From: DAOUKH01 sp965219875
GTDB taxonomy: Bacteria; Chloroflexota; Dehalococcoidia; SHYB01
Length of the DNA: 64,000 bases
Assembly: GCA_965219875.1 (NCBI GenBank)
Contig: CBDCOW010000003.1
Location: 1,240,001-1,304,000 of the forward strand
Reading direction: 5' to 3'
This document shows, in pieces, positions 17,987 to 25,928 of the stretch. Both the position numbers and the translations under genes were made by a program. The notes under the pieces were generated by a model. That model had not been told where the DNA came from. It ran no database searches and was given only the letters and a program-made list of their open reading frames with translations. Positions within the stretch are counted from its first letter, which is position 1; every line of letters begins with the position of its first letter.

Positions 17987-18306
17987 CCACGGCAGCTCGC
18001 CCCCCTAGCAGGGTGCGGCACCGGGGAGGGCCGGCCTAGGACGCAGCTCCTGACGAGTAGCGGCGTCGAACGGGTTGTCCCCCGCGCGCAGGGCCGCGAC
18101 CCAAGACGCCCGGGTGGGGCTGTAACGGGGACCCTCTTCGCGGCGGCGGCCCCTGCCCTCGCAACAGTCGCGAAACGCCCTGGCTCCCGCCTGGAGCGGA
18201 GCCCAACGCAAGGCCCCTCACGGCATGCAGCGGTAGTGGGCCTAAGCGTGTGTACTGCGAACCTTCCGCTAGGAGGTCAGCCTAGTAGGAAGGCGGGGAG
18301 GCGGGG
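17987..18306. other. intergenic gap without a gene
   Basis: No convincing coding frame, tRNA or terminator was found. Positions about 18235-18280 carry one copy of a loose intergenic motif (core GGAGGTC preceded by TTCCGCT) that recurs near 18867-18912 and 19850-19895. Confidence 0.5.
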
Positions 18307-18798
18307 TTAGGTGACTTCGTTCAGCTTCCCTGTCGCGCAGTCGTAGACGAAGCCGCGGACGTCATCCTTATTGGGGATGAAGGGGCTCATCTGAATCCGC
18401 GCGATCGACTGCCGCACGTCGTCGTCGAGGTCGGGGAACGCCTCGAGCGCGAAGGCCGGACGAAGGCCCGTGTCGGCCAGGATCCCGTCCTTCACGTCGT
18501 CGTCGCGGAAGGTCAGCATGCCGCAGTCGGTGTGGTGGATGAGGATGATCGCCGTCGTGCCCAGCAGGCGTTGGGAGATCGTCAGTGAGCGGATCGCATC
18601 GTCGGTGACCACGCCGCCGGCGTTCCGGATGACGTGGGCATCGCCTTCACTGATCCCCAGCAAGCTGTGGGTGTCGAGGCGGGCGTCCATGCATGCCACG
18701 ACGGCGAGGCCGAGCCCGGGAGGGAGGGGCAGGTCGCCCTTGTCGAAGTTCTCGGCATAGCGGGCGTTGTTTGCGAGCAGGTCATCGGTTACGGTCAT
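18307..18798 (-). CDS. beta-class carbonic anhydrase
   Basis: A 163-residue beta-carbonic anhydrase that interconverts CO2 and bicarbonate. The zinc and active-site residues are present: C36, D38 and R40 in CMDAR, and H89 and C92 in HHTDCGM. Size and motif spacing match the short Rv1284-like group. The ATG at 18798 is preferred over a GTG one codon upstream because AAGGAG lies at the right distance. The gene stands alone; bicarbonate supply for carboxylases such as the one at 63175 is a plausible use. Confidence 0.93.
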   Translation of the reverse strand: MTVTDDLLANNARYAENFDKGDLPLPPGLGLAVVACMDARLDTHSLLGISEGDAHVIRNAGGVVTDDAIRSLTISQRLLGTTAIILIHHTDCGMLTFRDDDVKDGILADTGLRPAFALEAFPDLDDDVRQSIARIQMSPFIPNKDDVRGFVYDCATGKLNEVT

Positions 18799-18998
18799 CA
18801 CGTTCTCCTTGTGGCGCGTTTCGGGATTGGTCCTTCACCGTTTAGCTGATCCTTGGGTTTCCGGTTTTGGTGGGCCTAAGGGGACTCTACCGCGAATTTC
18901 CGCTGGGAGGTCCTGATAAGAGGAGTCGGTCAACCGACCGTGGCCGGATACTTGCACACGGCGGCGGGCCGGTCAACCGGGAATGCGCGGGGCTATGG

Positions 18999-19505
18999 TC
19001 ACCCGCGGGCCTGCGGGGGGTAGTCATCCATGTCGAAGGGTTCGCCGTTCAGGTTGATCGTATCCTCGAAGAGTTCGGGCCGGCCAATGGACTGGCGGGC
19101 GTAGCAACCGTTGCGGGCGTTGCGCATGACGCCGGCCACTCGTTCCGGGCTCTCAGTGGACTCCACGTCGTAGTGGATGACAATTTTGTCGGCCTTGGCC
19201 CGCACCGTCTGGGCGAGCACTGAGCCCTCGCTGGACAGGGAGTAGGCGATGCTCGCCTTCACCTGCCCCAGGTCAACCTTCATCATTTGAGCGTACCGCT
19301 CAAGCTGCGTCATCTCTCAGAACAGGATGGAGACGGCAAAGTAGGTCATCGGCGCGGGAGCGGTGTTCTCGCCCATAGGCGGCCCCTCGTCACACATGAT
19401 GGTGAAGCCCCGGGCCTCTGCCTGCTTCTTCATACCGCCCAGGAGCACGGCGTTGGCCCGAACGGTGGCGGAGAGGGACTTCCGGTCAGCATCGGGTGCG
19501 GTCAT
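18999..19505 (-). CDS. OsmC/Ohr-family peroxiredoxin-like selenoprotein (Sec63 at UGA 19319-19317)
   Basis: A 168-residue OsmC-family protein read through an in-frame TGA. Upstream of the UGA the frame gives GENTAPAPMTYFAVSILF; downstream it gives EMTQLERYAQMMKVDLGQV, the normal continuation of the family, where the central helix begins with the peroxidatic cysteine. Sec63 therefore occupies the catalytic position. The second, resolving cysteine is present as C134 (RNGCYARQS), 71 residues later, as in OsmC. It should reduce organic hydroperoxides with a selenol. The start is ATG 19505 with GGAGG four bases upstream. A 6-bp hairpin with GGUAC loop follows the UGA. Without Sec insertion the gene looks like two short unrelated frames. 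Confidence 0.87.
19287..19303 (-). promoter_or_regulatory. candidate bacterial SECIS hairpin in the OsmC-like gene
   Basis: On the minus strand TTGAGC and GCTCAA form a perfect 6-bp stem around the loop GGTAC. The loop starts 20 nt after the UGA. The GGU in the loop resembles the loop of characterised bacterial SECIS elements. Confidence 0.75.
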
Positions 19506-19569
19506 ACGGCCTCCCGGCAACTTGGGGTCGGGGCGAGTCTAGCATAGCAGCCAGGATGCTTCGCTCCAG

Positions 19570-19797
19570 GTGGCAGCGCCGGCGCTCCCTCTGCACACGC
19601 ATTCTGTTGACGGGCTCATCGTCGTTCTCGAGGGAACGCTGGAAGTCAGCCTGGGCGGTCAAACGCACACCCTTGGCCCCGACCACACGGTGGTCATTCC
19701 GCTGGGGACCGAGCATGCCTTCCAGGCGACCGGCGGGACTCCGACGTGCGTGTTCTCGAGTTGCGCTACGTGTGCTGCGTGTCGCGCGAACGTCTAG
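19570..19797 (+). pseudogene. decayed cupin-domain gene
   Basis: From a GTG at 19570 a 75-codon frame encodes a good single cupin core: LPLHTHSVDGLIVVLEG with the metal-binding histidines, then HTVVIPLGTEHAF. The frame ends in a low-quality tail (CVFSSCATCAACRANV). In a neighbouring frame from about 19737 the expected continuation appears (DSDVRVLELRYV), which suggests a one-base deletion. The N-terminal strand of a normal cupin is also missing. I therefore read it as a broken cupin gene; a very small functional cupin cannot be excluded. Confidence 0.4.
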
Positions 19798-19998
19798 CCG
19801 ATGCGAGAAGGATGCGGCAGGCTGGAGCCATCCGGCGGAGCGGGAGTGGGGTAAGGCGTACTAATTTGCGAGCTTTTCAGTGGGAGGTCTCACTCTAGGA
19901 TAAGGCGGTAAGCTCCGCTCCCGTGCCCGCGGCCCACACTCCCATAGCCTCCTGTTCCAGACAGGTTGAATCATCTTTAACTGCATGCAGATGTGCGG

Positions 19999-21210
19999 TT
20001 AATCGAACGGATTCCCAATTGCTTCGTAATCTCTCAAGAATTTGTATGGCGGTGTTCCTTCAACAATCCTTACTTCTCCATCTGAGTACTCCGCATGCGT
20101 GATCAAGTTGGTCCACTCTGGCATTGGCACGTCCACGTACGGGTTGGAATAGAAAACTGCTCTCGACCTGTCTAACGTGCCAGGGTGAATTCCATAAAAG
20201 GCCACAACGCCGACCACATGCTGATTGATTGGCCCACTCGAATTCAACCAAAATCCGTTTAGCCTTTGGCTAGTGTACGGTTCTGGAAGCGGAGTAGTGT
20301 CAGTCGGATTATTGTGAACATAGAAGGTAAACTGCTGGCTTCCAAACAACACTTCATCGAACCGGCTATTTGAGATGTCGCAACGCAACGCGATGATTAA
20401 ATTCTCCACATTCTTGTAACGTCTCGCCTTCTCATAGAGGCGATTTTTCGTTTTGCCGATGTCGTCTACAATGCCGGCCCCCTTTGATACGACCCCCACA
20501 AAACCCTTAGTCTTTCCGCGACGCTCAGGTGACACTGGCGTCAAGTAGCCGGTCACTGTCCAGCTACCATATGGAAATGAGGCACCGGGCAAGTGCTCTA
20601 GGTTAGACTGCCGTTGTCCTTGTGCAACACGGAGGGCCTCATCATAGTTTGCTTCTCTCAGAAGTTTCTCGAATGGATCCTTCAGGTGGGCTTTGGGTGG
20701 TACGGATTCTAGATTCCCGTCCATTCGGACCCATAGGCGAAAATCAGGGGAGCTGATTTCATCTAGTGAATCAAGCACCCTAAGCTCGTTCCAGTCTCCT
20801 TCTAATTTGGTGCCTCGCTCCAAGTCGATGTCTTTAGCCTCTAGCACATAGGTCAACTGACTTCCGCCTGCGAGTTCCTCAGTCACTTCAAAATCCGGTG
20901 TGAGCCCATCGATTATGGGCTCAACTACGACTTCTCCCTCTGTGCCAAGCAGAAGCTCGTGCAGAAACAACTCGAAGAAGGCCGCGTTGAATTGGATTTC
21001 CTTCTGTCGGGATCCCGGCGGGTTGTGGCGCAAATCGGCCATAGCTTTTTGCTGCCGCTCTTTTGGGAGCCGTTCGACCCACCGCTCTAGCATGCACCGA
21101 ACCCTTTCAAACTCGGGTAGCGAGGACTGATCGAGAAACGAGTAAGTGGTTTCGGCTCGACGGGACGGGCTGGTGTGGTTTCTGTGCTTTTCGTCAAATA
21201 GTCGGGGCAT
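19999..21210 (-). CDS. low-GC gene, putative PD-(D/E)XK nuclease-fold protein
   Basis: A 403-residue protein of unknown family. Its base composition is visibly lower in GC than all neighbours (near 50%), and its codon use is mixed, indicating transfer. A PD...ExK arrangement is visible: LTPDFEV near residue 110, then TYVLEAKDI about 16 residues later, which fits a PD-(D/E)XK catalytic core. The N-terminal third is helical and charged (ERVRCMLERWVERLPKERQQKAM). The remainder, with YGSWTVTGYLTPV and YEKARRYKNVENLIIALRC, resembles no family I know. The ATG at 21210 has AGGAG upstream. The gene ends 117 bp before a tRNA-Ala gene on the same strand side, a common island site. It could be an orphan defence or restriction protein. 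Confidence 0.75.
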   Translation of the reverse strand: MPRLFDEKHRNHTSPSRRAETTYSFLDQSSLPEFERVRCMLERWVERLPKERQQKAMADLRHNPPGSRQKEIQFNAAFFELFLHELLLGTEGEVVVEPIIDGLTPDFEVTEELAGGSQLTYVLEAKDIDLERGTKLEGDWNELRVLDSLDEISSPDFRLWVRMDGNLESVPPKAHLKDPFEKLLREANYDEALRVAQGQRQSNLEHLPGASFPYGSWTVTGYLTPVSPERRGKTKGFVGVVSKGAGIVDDIGKTKNRLYEKARRYKNVENLIIALRCDISNSRFDEVLFGSQQFTFYVHNNPTDTTPLPEPYTSQRLNGFWLNSSGPINQHVVGVVAFYGIHPGTLDRSRAVFYSNPYVDVPMPEWTNLITHAEYSDGEVRIVEGTPPYKFLRDYEAIGNPFD

Positions 21211-21326
21211 CAGACTCCTCGATGGAAAGGCCACCCCGTCATGCCAAGCTTCGGTTGAATGACATGACTAGAACATCCAATATGGAGGCTGGCTGCCAAT
21301 CAGGTATCGAGTAGGGCCGGAAGTGG

Positions 21327-21399
21327 TGGACCTGGGGGGAGTCGAACCCCCGACCTTCTCAATGCCATTGAGACGCGCTCCCAACTGCGCCACAGGCCC
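21327..21399 (-). tRNA. tRNA-Ala (anticodon GGC)
   Basis: A 73-nt cloverleaf on the minus strand. The acceptor stem pairs GGGCCTG with CAGGTCC (one G-U), the anticodon stem is TCTCA/TGAGA with loop ATGGCAT giving anticodon GGC, and the T arm is GGGGG-TTCGACT-CCCCC. The discriminator is A and CCA is encoded at 21324-21326. It is a single isolated tRNA gene. Confidence 0.96.
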
Positions 21400-21497
21400 A
21401 GGAATCGCCATTGTACCACCGCGTGCTCCAGGGGACGGCGCGGCGGCGCGGGCGGGGCTACACTGGACGGAGTGTTCGACTCGGCAGGAGGCGCGAC

Positions 21498-21818
21498 ATG
21501 CAGGCAGGCGACGTCGTGGCGATGTTCCTCGAAGAGACGCGGTTCGCTTCGCGGGATGAGTGGGAGCAAGCGTGCAGCGGCGTCTGGGACGCCGCTCTTA
21601 CCGAGCTGCGGACGAATCCCGGCTTCAAGGGACTCGCCGCGTTTTGGGCCGACGACGACACCGCGCGCGGGGGCGTCATGGGTCTGTGGGACTCGCTGGA
21701 GCACCGGCTCGGCTACGAGGCCAGGTCGGCGGGCAGAGTGCGCGCCCTCTTCGACCCCTTCTTCAAGCGCGGCCCGCGCCGTCCCCGCCTCCACGTCACC
21801 AACGCCACGTTCGACTAG
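21498..21818 (+). CDS. small conserved hypothetical protein, possibly dimeric alpha/beta-barrel (ABM-like)
   Basis: A 106-residue protein starting at the ATG at 21498 with AGGAGG nine bases upstream. The core (NPGFKGLAAFWADDDTARG followed by GVMGLWDSLEHRLGYEA) has the pattern of small ferredoxin-like proteins that measure 'x-shift of residue against daily values', as in ABM or EthD-type proteins. No catalytic residue can be named. It ends 10 bp before the -35 box of the UGSC promoter, so it is probably a separate unit. Confidence 0.65.
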   Translation: MQAGDVVAMFLEETRFASRDEWEQACSGVWDAALTELRTNPGFKGLAAFWADDDTARGGVMGLWDSLEHRLGYEARSAGRVRALFDPFFKRGPRRPRLHVTNATFD

Positions 21819-21827
21819 CCCGCCGCC

Positions 21828-21855
21828 TTGACGCCGGAACCGCCCGGCCTATACT
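21828..21855 (+). promoter_or_regulatory. sigma-70-type promoter of the UGSC operon
   Basis: TTGACG (21828-21833) and TATACT (21850-21855) are separated by 16 bp, close to consensus. Transcription would start near 21862, leaving a leader of about 50 nt before the ATG at 21911. Confidence 0.6.
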
Positions 21856-21910
21856 CCGATGCAGTACACCCTCTTCAGGGAAGAAGCTCAGAACCGGCGC
21901 TAGAGGGTCC

Positions 21911-22447
21911 ATGGTCGCCAAACGACTGCGCATTCTTGATCCCGTCGCCCGCCCCCCTGCCGCCGGCGGCGAGGCCGCGCCCCGCATCCCCGCCGTCGCC
22001 GGGGCTGTCGTTGGCCTGCTGAGCAACGGCTGGCGCAGCTTCGACGCCATGACGAAGAGCTATGCCGAGCTGGCGGTGGAGAAGTACGAGGCCCGCGAGG
22101 CCGTCGTCCGCCCCAACCCCTCCGCCTCCAGCGGCACGCCCCAGGACACCATGGAGGAGCTCGCGCGGCGGTGCGACGCCGTCGTCGTCGGCATCGGCCA
22201 CTGAGGCTCCTGCACCACGTGGAGTGTCCACGACGCGATCACCCTCGACGAGAACGGCGTTCCCGCCGTGGTGGTCGTCAGTGAGCGTTTCGAGAACCTC
22301 GCCGCGTCGCTGGCAAGGTCGCGGGGCAAGCCCGACTTCCCCATGGTCGTGCTGCCAAGCGACATCGAGGAGATGACGGACGAGCGCCTCGGCGAGCTAA
22401 GTGAGCGCACCTTCCCCGAAATCGCCGAGAAGCTGGCCGACGGCTAG
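21911..22447 (+). CDS. UGSC-motif selenoprotein (Sec98 at UGA 22202-22204)
   Basis: A 178-residue protein read through an in-frame TGA. Before it the frame gives MEELARRCDAVVVGIGH; after it come G-S-C-T, so residues 98-101 read UGSC, the motif that names the UGSC family of selenoproteins first noticed in environmental data. The C-terminal half (ITLDENGVPAVVVVSERFENLA, then FPMVVLPSDIEEMTDE) is ordinary coding sequence ending at TAG 22447. The fold looks like alternating beta strands and helices. A U-x-x-C redox centre is likely; substrate and partner are unknown. The SD-like GAGGG is only three bases from the ATG. A 20-bp gap separates it from the gene at 22467, its probable partner. Confidence 0.92.
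22218..22232 (+). promoter_or_regulatory. candidate bacterial SECIS hairpin in the UGSC gene
   Basis: CGTGGA (22218-22223) and TCCACG (22227-22232) form a perfect 6-bp stem closed by the loop GTG. The loop starts 20 nt after the UGA at 22202-22204. Confidence 0.78.
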
Positions 22448-22466
22448 CCGTGGCCGGGGGCCGCTC

Positions 22467-23516
22467 GTGACCGACGACACCTCGCTCCAATCCGGCGTCA
22501 TCGACGTCGAGGCGAGCCTCGAAGCGGCCGACGACGCGCTCTACGAACGCGGCGCAACCGATGGCCTGCCCATCGTGCCGCCCACCGAGAGCCGGGTGCG
22601 CCGCATGATCGAGGCCGCGGGCGGCGACGCCGGGCACGTCGTGGCGCGGGTGGGCCCGGCCCAGGGCGAGGCCACCATCGAAAAGCTGGCGATCAACGCC
22701 GTCATGGCGGGGTGCCGCCCGGAGCACATGCGCGTCCTCATCGCCGCCGTCGAGGCGATGACCGATCCCGGCTTCAACCTCGACAGCGTGCAGGCCACCA
22801 CGAACCCATGCGGCGTGGCCCTCATCCTGAACGGGCCGGTCCGCCTCGAACTCGACGTCAACACGGGCCGCAACTGCCTTGGCCCCGGACGCCGCGCCAA
22901 TGCGGTGCTCGGGCGCGCCGTCCGCCTCATCCTGACCAATATCGGCGGCGGTGTCCCCGGCGAGGTCGACAAGGCCACGCACGGTTTCCCCGGCAAGTAC
23001 ACGCTGTGCTTCGGCGAGGACGAGGAGCACAGCCCCTGGGCGCCGCTGCACGTGGAGCGCGGCTTCGACGCCGCCCAGAGCACGGTGACGGTGGTGAGCG
23101 TCAACAGCACGCTCAACATACTCACGTCGTCGTTCATCCACATCAACGACATGCTCGGCAGGATGGTCGACGCCCTCAGTGTGACGGCCACGAACAACGC
23201 CATGCTTGGGAAGGGGGAGCCGGTGCTGCTCATCGCCTCGGGGCACGCCGACCTCTGCGTTCGCCAGGGCCTGAGTAAGCTCGACGCGAAGCGCTACCTC
23301 TACGAGCGCTGCGGCTTTCCCGAGTCACGGCTTCCCGCCGACATGGTCCGCCGCGAGCGGATTGCCGCCGTCACTGTCGACGGTGTCGTCCGCCCCGTGC
23401 GCCGCGCCGAAGACATCCTACTCGTCGTCGCCGGCGGCCCCGAGCCCTACCACGCCACCTTCATGCCCACCTTCGGCGACTCGCTCGCGGTGACCCGCGA
23501 AATCCCCCCGGACTAG
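22467..23516 (+). CDS. conserved hypothetical partner of the UGSC selenoprotein
   Basis: A 349-residue protein from the GTG at 22467. I do not recognise a named enzyme family. Visible features are DGLPIVPPTESRVRRM near residue 32, a cysteine-rich centre (VMAGCRPEHM, TTNPCGVALILNGP, GRNCLGPGRRANA), the segment STLNILTSSFIHINDMLG, and a C-terminal VVAGGPEPYHATFMPTFGD. There is no signal peptide or membrane segment. It follows the UGSC gene after 20 bp on the same strand, so the two probably act together, for instance as a selenol-dependent reductase with its catalytic or scaffolding half. It ends 21 bp from a convergent SDR gene. Confidence 0.8.
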   Translation: MTDDTSLQSGVIDVEASLEAADDALYERGATDGLPIVPPTESRVRRMIEAAGGDAGHVVARVGPAQGEATIEKLAINAVMAGCRPEHMRVLIAAVEAMTDPGFNLDSVQATTNPCGVALILNGPVRLELDVNTGRNCLGPGRRANAVLGRAVRLILTNIGGGVPGEVDKATHGFPGKYTLCFGEDEEHSPWAPLHVERGFDAAQSTVTVVSVNSTLNILTSSFIHINDMLGRMVDALSVTATNNAMLGKGEPVLLIASGHADLCVRQGLSKLDAKRYLYERCGFPESRLPADMVRRERIAAVTVDGVVRPVRRAEDILLVVAGGPEPYHATFMPTFGDSLAVTREIPPD

Positions 23517-23537
23517 CCGTCGGACGGCGACACGCGG

Positions 23538-24362
23538 CTACGTCGCGCCGGTGGTTGCGTCGAGGATGCCGGCGGAGGGGACGTGGGGAGTGCCGGAGAG
23601 GAAGGCGGCCATCCAGCCGCCGTCGACGGGCAGCGTGTGCCCCGTGACGTAGCTCGCCAGATCGGAGACGAGGAAGAGCGCCGCCTTGCCGATCTCGTCC
23701 GTCGTGCCGCGGCGCTTGGCGGGGATAAGCCCTTGGCGGGTGCGCTCCATCATCTCCGGCGTCTCCGGAATGCGCGGGGTGATGATGCTCCCCGGGGCGA
23801 TCGCGTTCACCCGGATGTTGTGGGGCGACCACTCCACCGCCATGGTGCGCACCAGGTTCATCAGCCCCGCCTTCGCCGCGCCGTAGGAGGCGTGGTTGGG
23901 GGCCGACTGTATGCCGCTCACCGAGGCGATGCAGACCATGGCGCCCGGCTTGCCGCGCGCGATGAGCGAGCGGGCGACCTCCCGGGCGGTGAAGAAGAAG
24001 TAGCGGAGGTTCTTGCGATGGTCGTGGTCCCACTGTTCCGGCGTCATGTCGAGGATCGGGTTCCACGAGGCCTGGCCGACGATCGTCACCAGCGCGTCGA
24101 GTCCGCCGAGCTCGCGTTCGGCCCGCTCCACGATCTCCTTCGCCTGGGCGTCGTCGAGCACGTCGCCTACGATGGAAACAGACGGCTGGCCCAGGTCCGC
24201 GACGGCGGCAGCTACGCGGTCGGCCCGCTCCTTCACCACGTCCGCTACGGCGACGCCGCAGCCGGCGCGGGCGAGGAACTTCGCCGTGCTTTCCCCCATG
24301 CCCTGGCCGCCGCCCACGACGAGCGCCGACTTGCCTTCGAGTTGCAACAGTGAAGCGTCCAC
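23538..24362 (-). CDS. SDR-family oxidoreductase
   Basis: A 274-residue classical short-chain dehydrogenase. The cofactor motif is GGGQGMG near residue 18, the catalytic pair is YGAAK, and NAIAPGSIITPR follows. The usual NNAG strand is altered to TIVGQA. The GTG at 24362 is chosen because GGAGG lies eight bases upstream. A tail of about 20 residues extends beyond the normal C-terminus (SGTPHVPSAGILDATTGAT). It is convergent with the UGSC operon and diverges from the amidohydrolase at 24552. Substrate unknown. Confidence 0.92.
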   Translation of the reverse strand: MDASLLQLEGKSALVVGGGQGMGESTAKFLARAGCGVAVADVVKERADRVAAAVADLGQPSVSIVGDVLDDAQAKEIVERAERELGGLDALVTIVGQASWNPILDMTPEQWDHDHRKNLRYFFFTAREVARSLIARGKPGAMVCIASVSGIQSAPNHASYGAAKAGLMNLVRTMAVEWSPHNIRVNAIAPGSIITPRIPETPEMMERTRQGLIPAKRRGTTDEIGKAALFLVSDLASYVTGHTLPVDGGWMAAFLSGTPHVPSAGILDATTGAT

Positions 24363-24551
24363 GGTGCGGTCCTCCTCTACGCGTAGGCGCCGCCAGCGTG
24401 AGCGCGGCGGCGCGCTAGAGTGTGCCACAGAACCTCCCGCCAGGGGTAGCAGTGCGGATGGCACTCGGCGAGGTTATGGCAACGGCAAGCTCCGGCGGGC
24501 GGCGTGGTAGACTGCGGCCCCCGCTGCGCTCCTCCCGAAGGGATTACGCCA

Positions 24552-25694
24552 ATGGCCGCATACCCGCTGATCTCGTCCGACTCGCACGTCGTCGAGCCTC
24601 CCGATCTGTGGACGACGCGTATCGACGCCGACTTCAGAGACCGGGCGCCCTTCGTGGTGGAAGGGGACGAGGCCGACCAGTGGTACGTGGAGGCGGGGAC
24701 GCCGATGGGGCAGATCGGCGCGAACCTCCAGGCGGGAGTGCGATTCGAAGACCCGGACAAGCTAACCTTCGAGGCCAAGTACCGGACCTCGCCGCGCGGC
24801 GCCTACGACCCCCACGCGCGGCTGGTGGAGATGAGCGAAGACCACGTTGCGGCCGAGGTGCTCTACTCCTCGTTGGCGCTGTCCCTGTTCCAAACCGTGC
24901 AAGACGACGCGCTGCTTGCGGCGATCTTCCGGGCCTACAACGACTGGCTCGCCGACTTCATCGCGGTCGATCCGAAGCGGCTCAAAGGGATTGGAGTGGT
25001 GCCGGTGGACGACGTGGACGGGGCCGCCGCGGAGGTGGGGCGGTGCGCCGGCATGGGACTGGTGGGCGTGATGGTCCCCGTCGTACCCGCCGGCCCGCAG
25101 TACGACAGCCCAGCCTACGATCCGCTTTGGGCCGCCGCCCAGGACACCGGCACGCCTCTGACGCTCCACATCGCCACCTCGCGCAAACGCGACCCGCTCC
25201 AGAACCTCGTCCCCTTTTCGAGCGCAGCGATCGACGGGGCCGTCGGCCTCGCCAACCGCGACGTTCCTCTGCGCACCACGCTGGCCGCGATGATCTTCGG
25301 CGGGGTCTTCCAACGCTTCCCTGGACTGCGGATCGTCGTGGCGGAGTACGAGGTCTCGTGGGCGCCCTACTTCGTCCGCGAGATGGACCGCGTCTACGGG
25401 CAGACGGCCTTTGGGAACGCCGTCCGCGCCATCCTCAAGACGCCGCCCGGCGAGACCTTCCGCCGCAACGTGTTCATCAGCTTCCAGGAAGACCGCCTGG
25501 GCGTCTCGACCTACGCCCCGGCGGGGACGGAGACGCTGATGTGGGGATCGGACTATCCGCACGCCGAGGGCACGTTCCCCCACTCGCGGAAGATCGTCGA
25601 GGAGGTGCTCGACGGCCTCGACGACGGGGCGAAGCGGAAGCTCGCGGGGGCCAACGCCGCCGCCCTGTACGGCTTCGCCGACGAGTTGAGGTAG
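24552..25694 (+). CDS. amidohydrolase family 2 (PF04909-type) metal-dependent hydrolase
   Basis: A 380-residue TIM-barrel hydrolase or decarboxylase of the ACMSD-like group. The N-terminus (LISSDSHVVEPPDLWTTR) is typical of the branch in which the usual HxH is DSH. Later segments are LTLHIATSRK, FPGLRIVVAEYEVSWAPYFVREMDRVYG and MWGSDYPHAEGTFPHSRK, the last holding the metal-binding aspartate. Members hydrolyse or decarboxylate small aromatic acids. The gene stands alone; a putative -10 box (TAGACT) lies near 24507. Substrate unknown. Confidence 0.9.
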   Translation: MAAYPLISSDSHVVEPPDLWTTRIDADFRDRAPFVVEGDEADQWYVEAGTPMGQIGANLQAGVRFEDPDKLTFEAKYRTSPRGAYDPHARLVEMSEDHVAAEVLYSSLALSLFQTVQDDALLAAIFRAYNDWLADFIAVDPKRLKGIGVVPVDDVDGAAAEVGRCAGMGLVGVMVPVVPAGPQYDSPAYDPLWAAAQDTGTPLTLHIATSRKRDPLQNLVPFSSAAIDGAVGLANRDVPLRTTLAAMIFGGVFQRFPGLRIVVAEYEVSWAPYFVREMDRVYGQTAFGNAVRAILKTPPGETFRRNVFISFQEDRLGVSTYAPAGTETLMWGSDYPHAEGTFPHSRKIVEEVLDGLDDGAKRKLAGANAAALYGFADELR

Positions 25695-25710
25695 CCGCCG
25701 CCCGCGGCGG
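25695..25710 (+). terminator. GC-rich hairpin directly after the amidohydrolase stop
   Basis: CCGCCGC and GCGGCGG form a perfect 7-bp stem with a CC loop immediately behind the TAG stop. No T-tract follows, so termination is only possible. Confidence 0.35.
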
Positions 25711-25732
25711 CGGGGATACGGGCTTCGATCAC

Positions 25733-25843
25733 CCGTTGATGGTTGCGAGGCGGCCCCTCATCTCAATCTTCTCCCGTGGGGAGAAGAGGCAAGACCTCCC
25801 GGCCCCACCCAAGCTGCCCGCAGGCGGGTTGTGCAATGGTCTC
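25733..25843. repeat. truncated copy of the MITE-like repeat (family B)
   Basis: It shares the inner sequence CCCCTCATCTCAATCTTCTC and the GGGGAGAAGAGGCAAGACC part with copies at 26403, 26596 and 62825. Its right end (25828-25843, GTTGTGCAATGGTCTC) matches the terminal inverted repeat; the left end is missing. Confidence 0.75.
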
Positions 25844-25928
25844 CTATTGGCGAGGGGTGGACCCCGCTTTCGCTTGGATGACCGTGAGAGGCGGATGTGA
25901 TTGGGATTGGACGGGGAGCGGCCAGGGC

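Noticed and set aside
17987..18306. Search of the larger gaps for a selenocysteine tRNA.
   Set aside because: No cloverleaf with a long variable arm and TCA anticodon could be found here or in other gaps by eye; it may lie outside the window.
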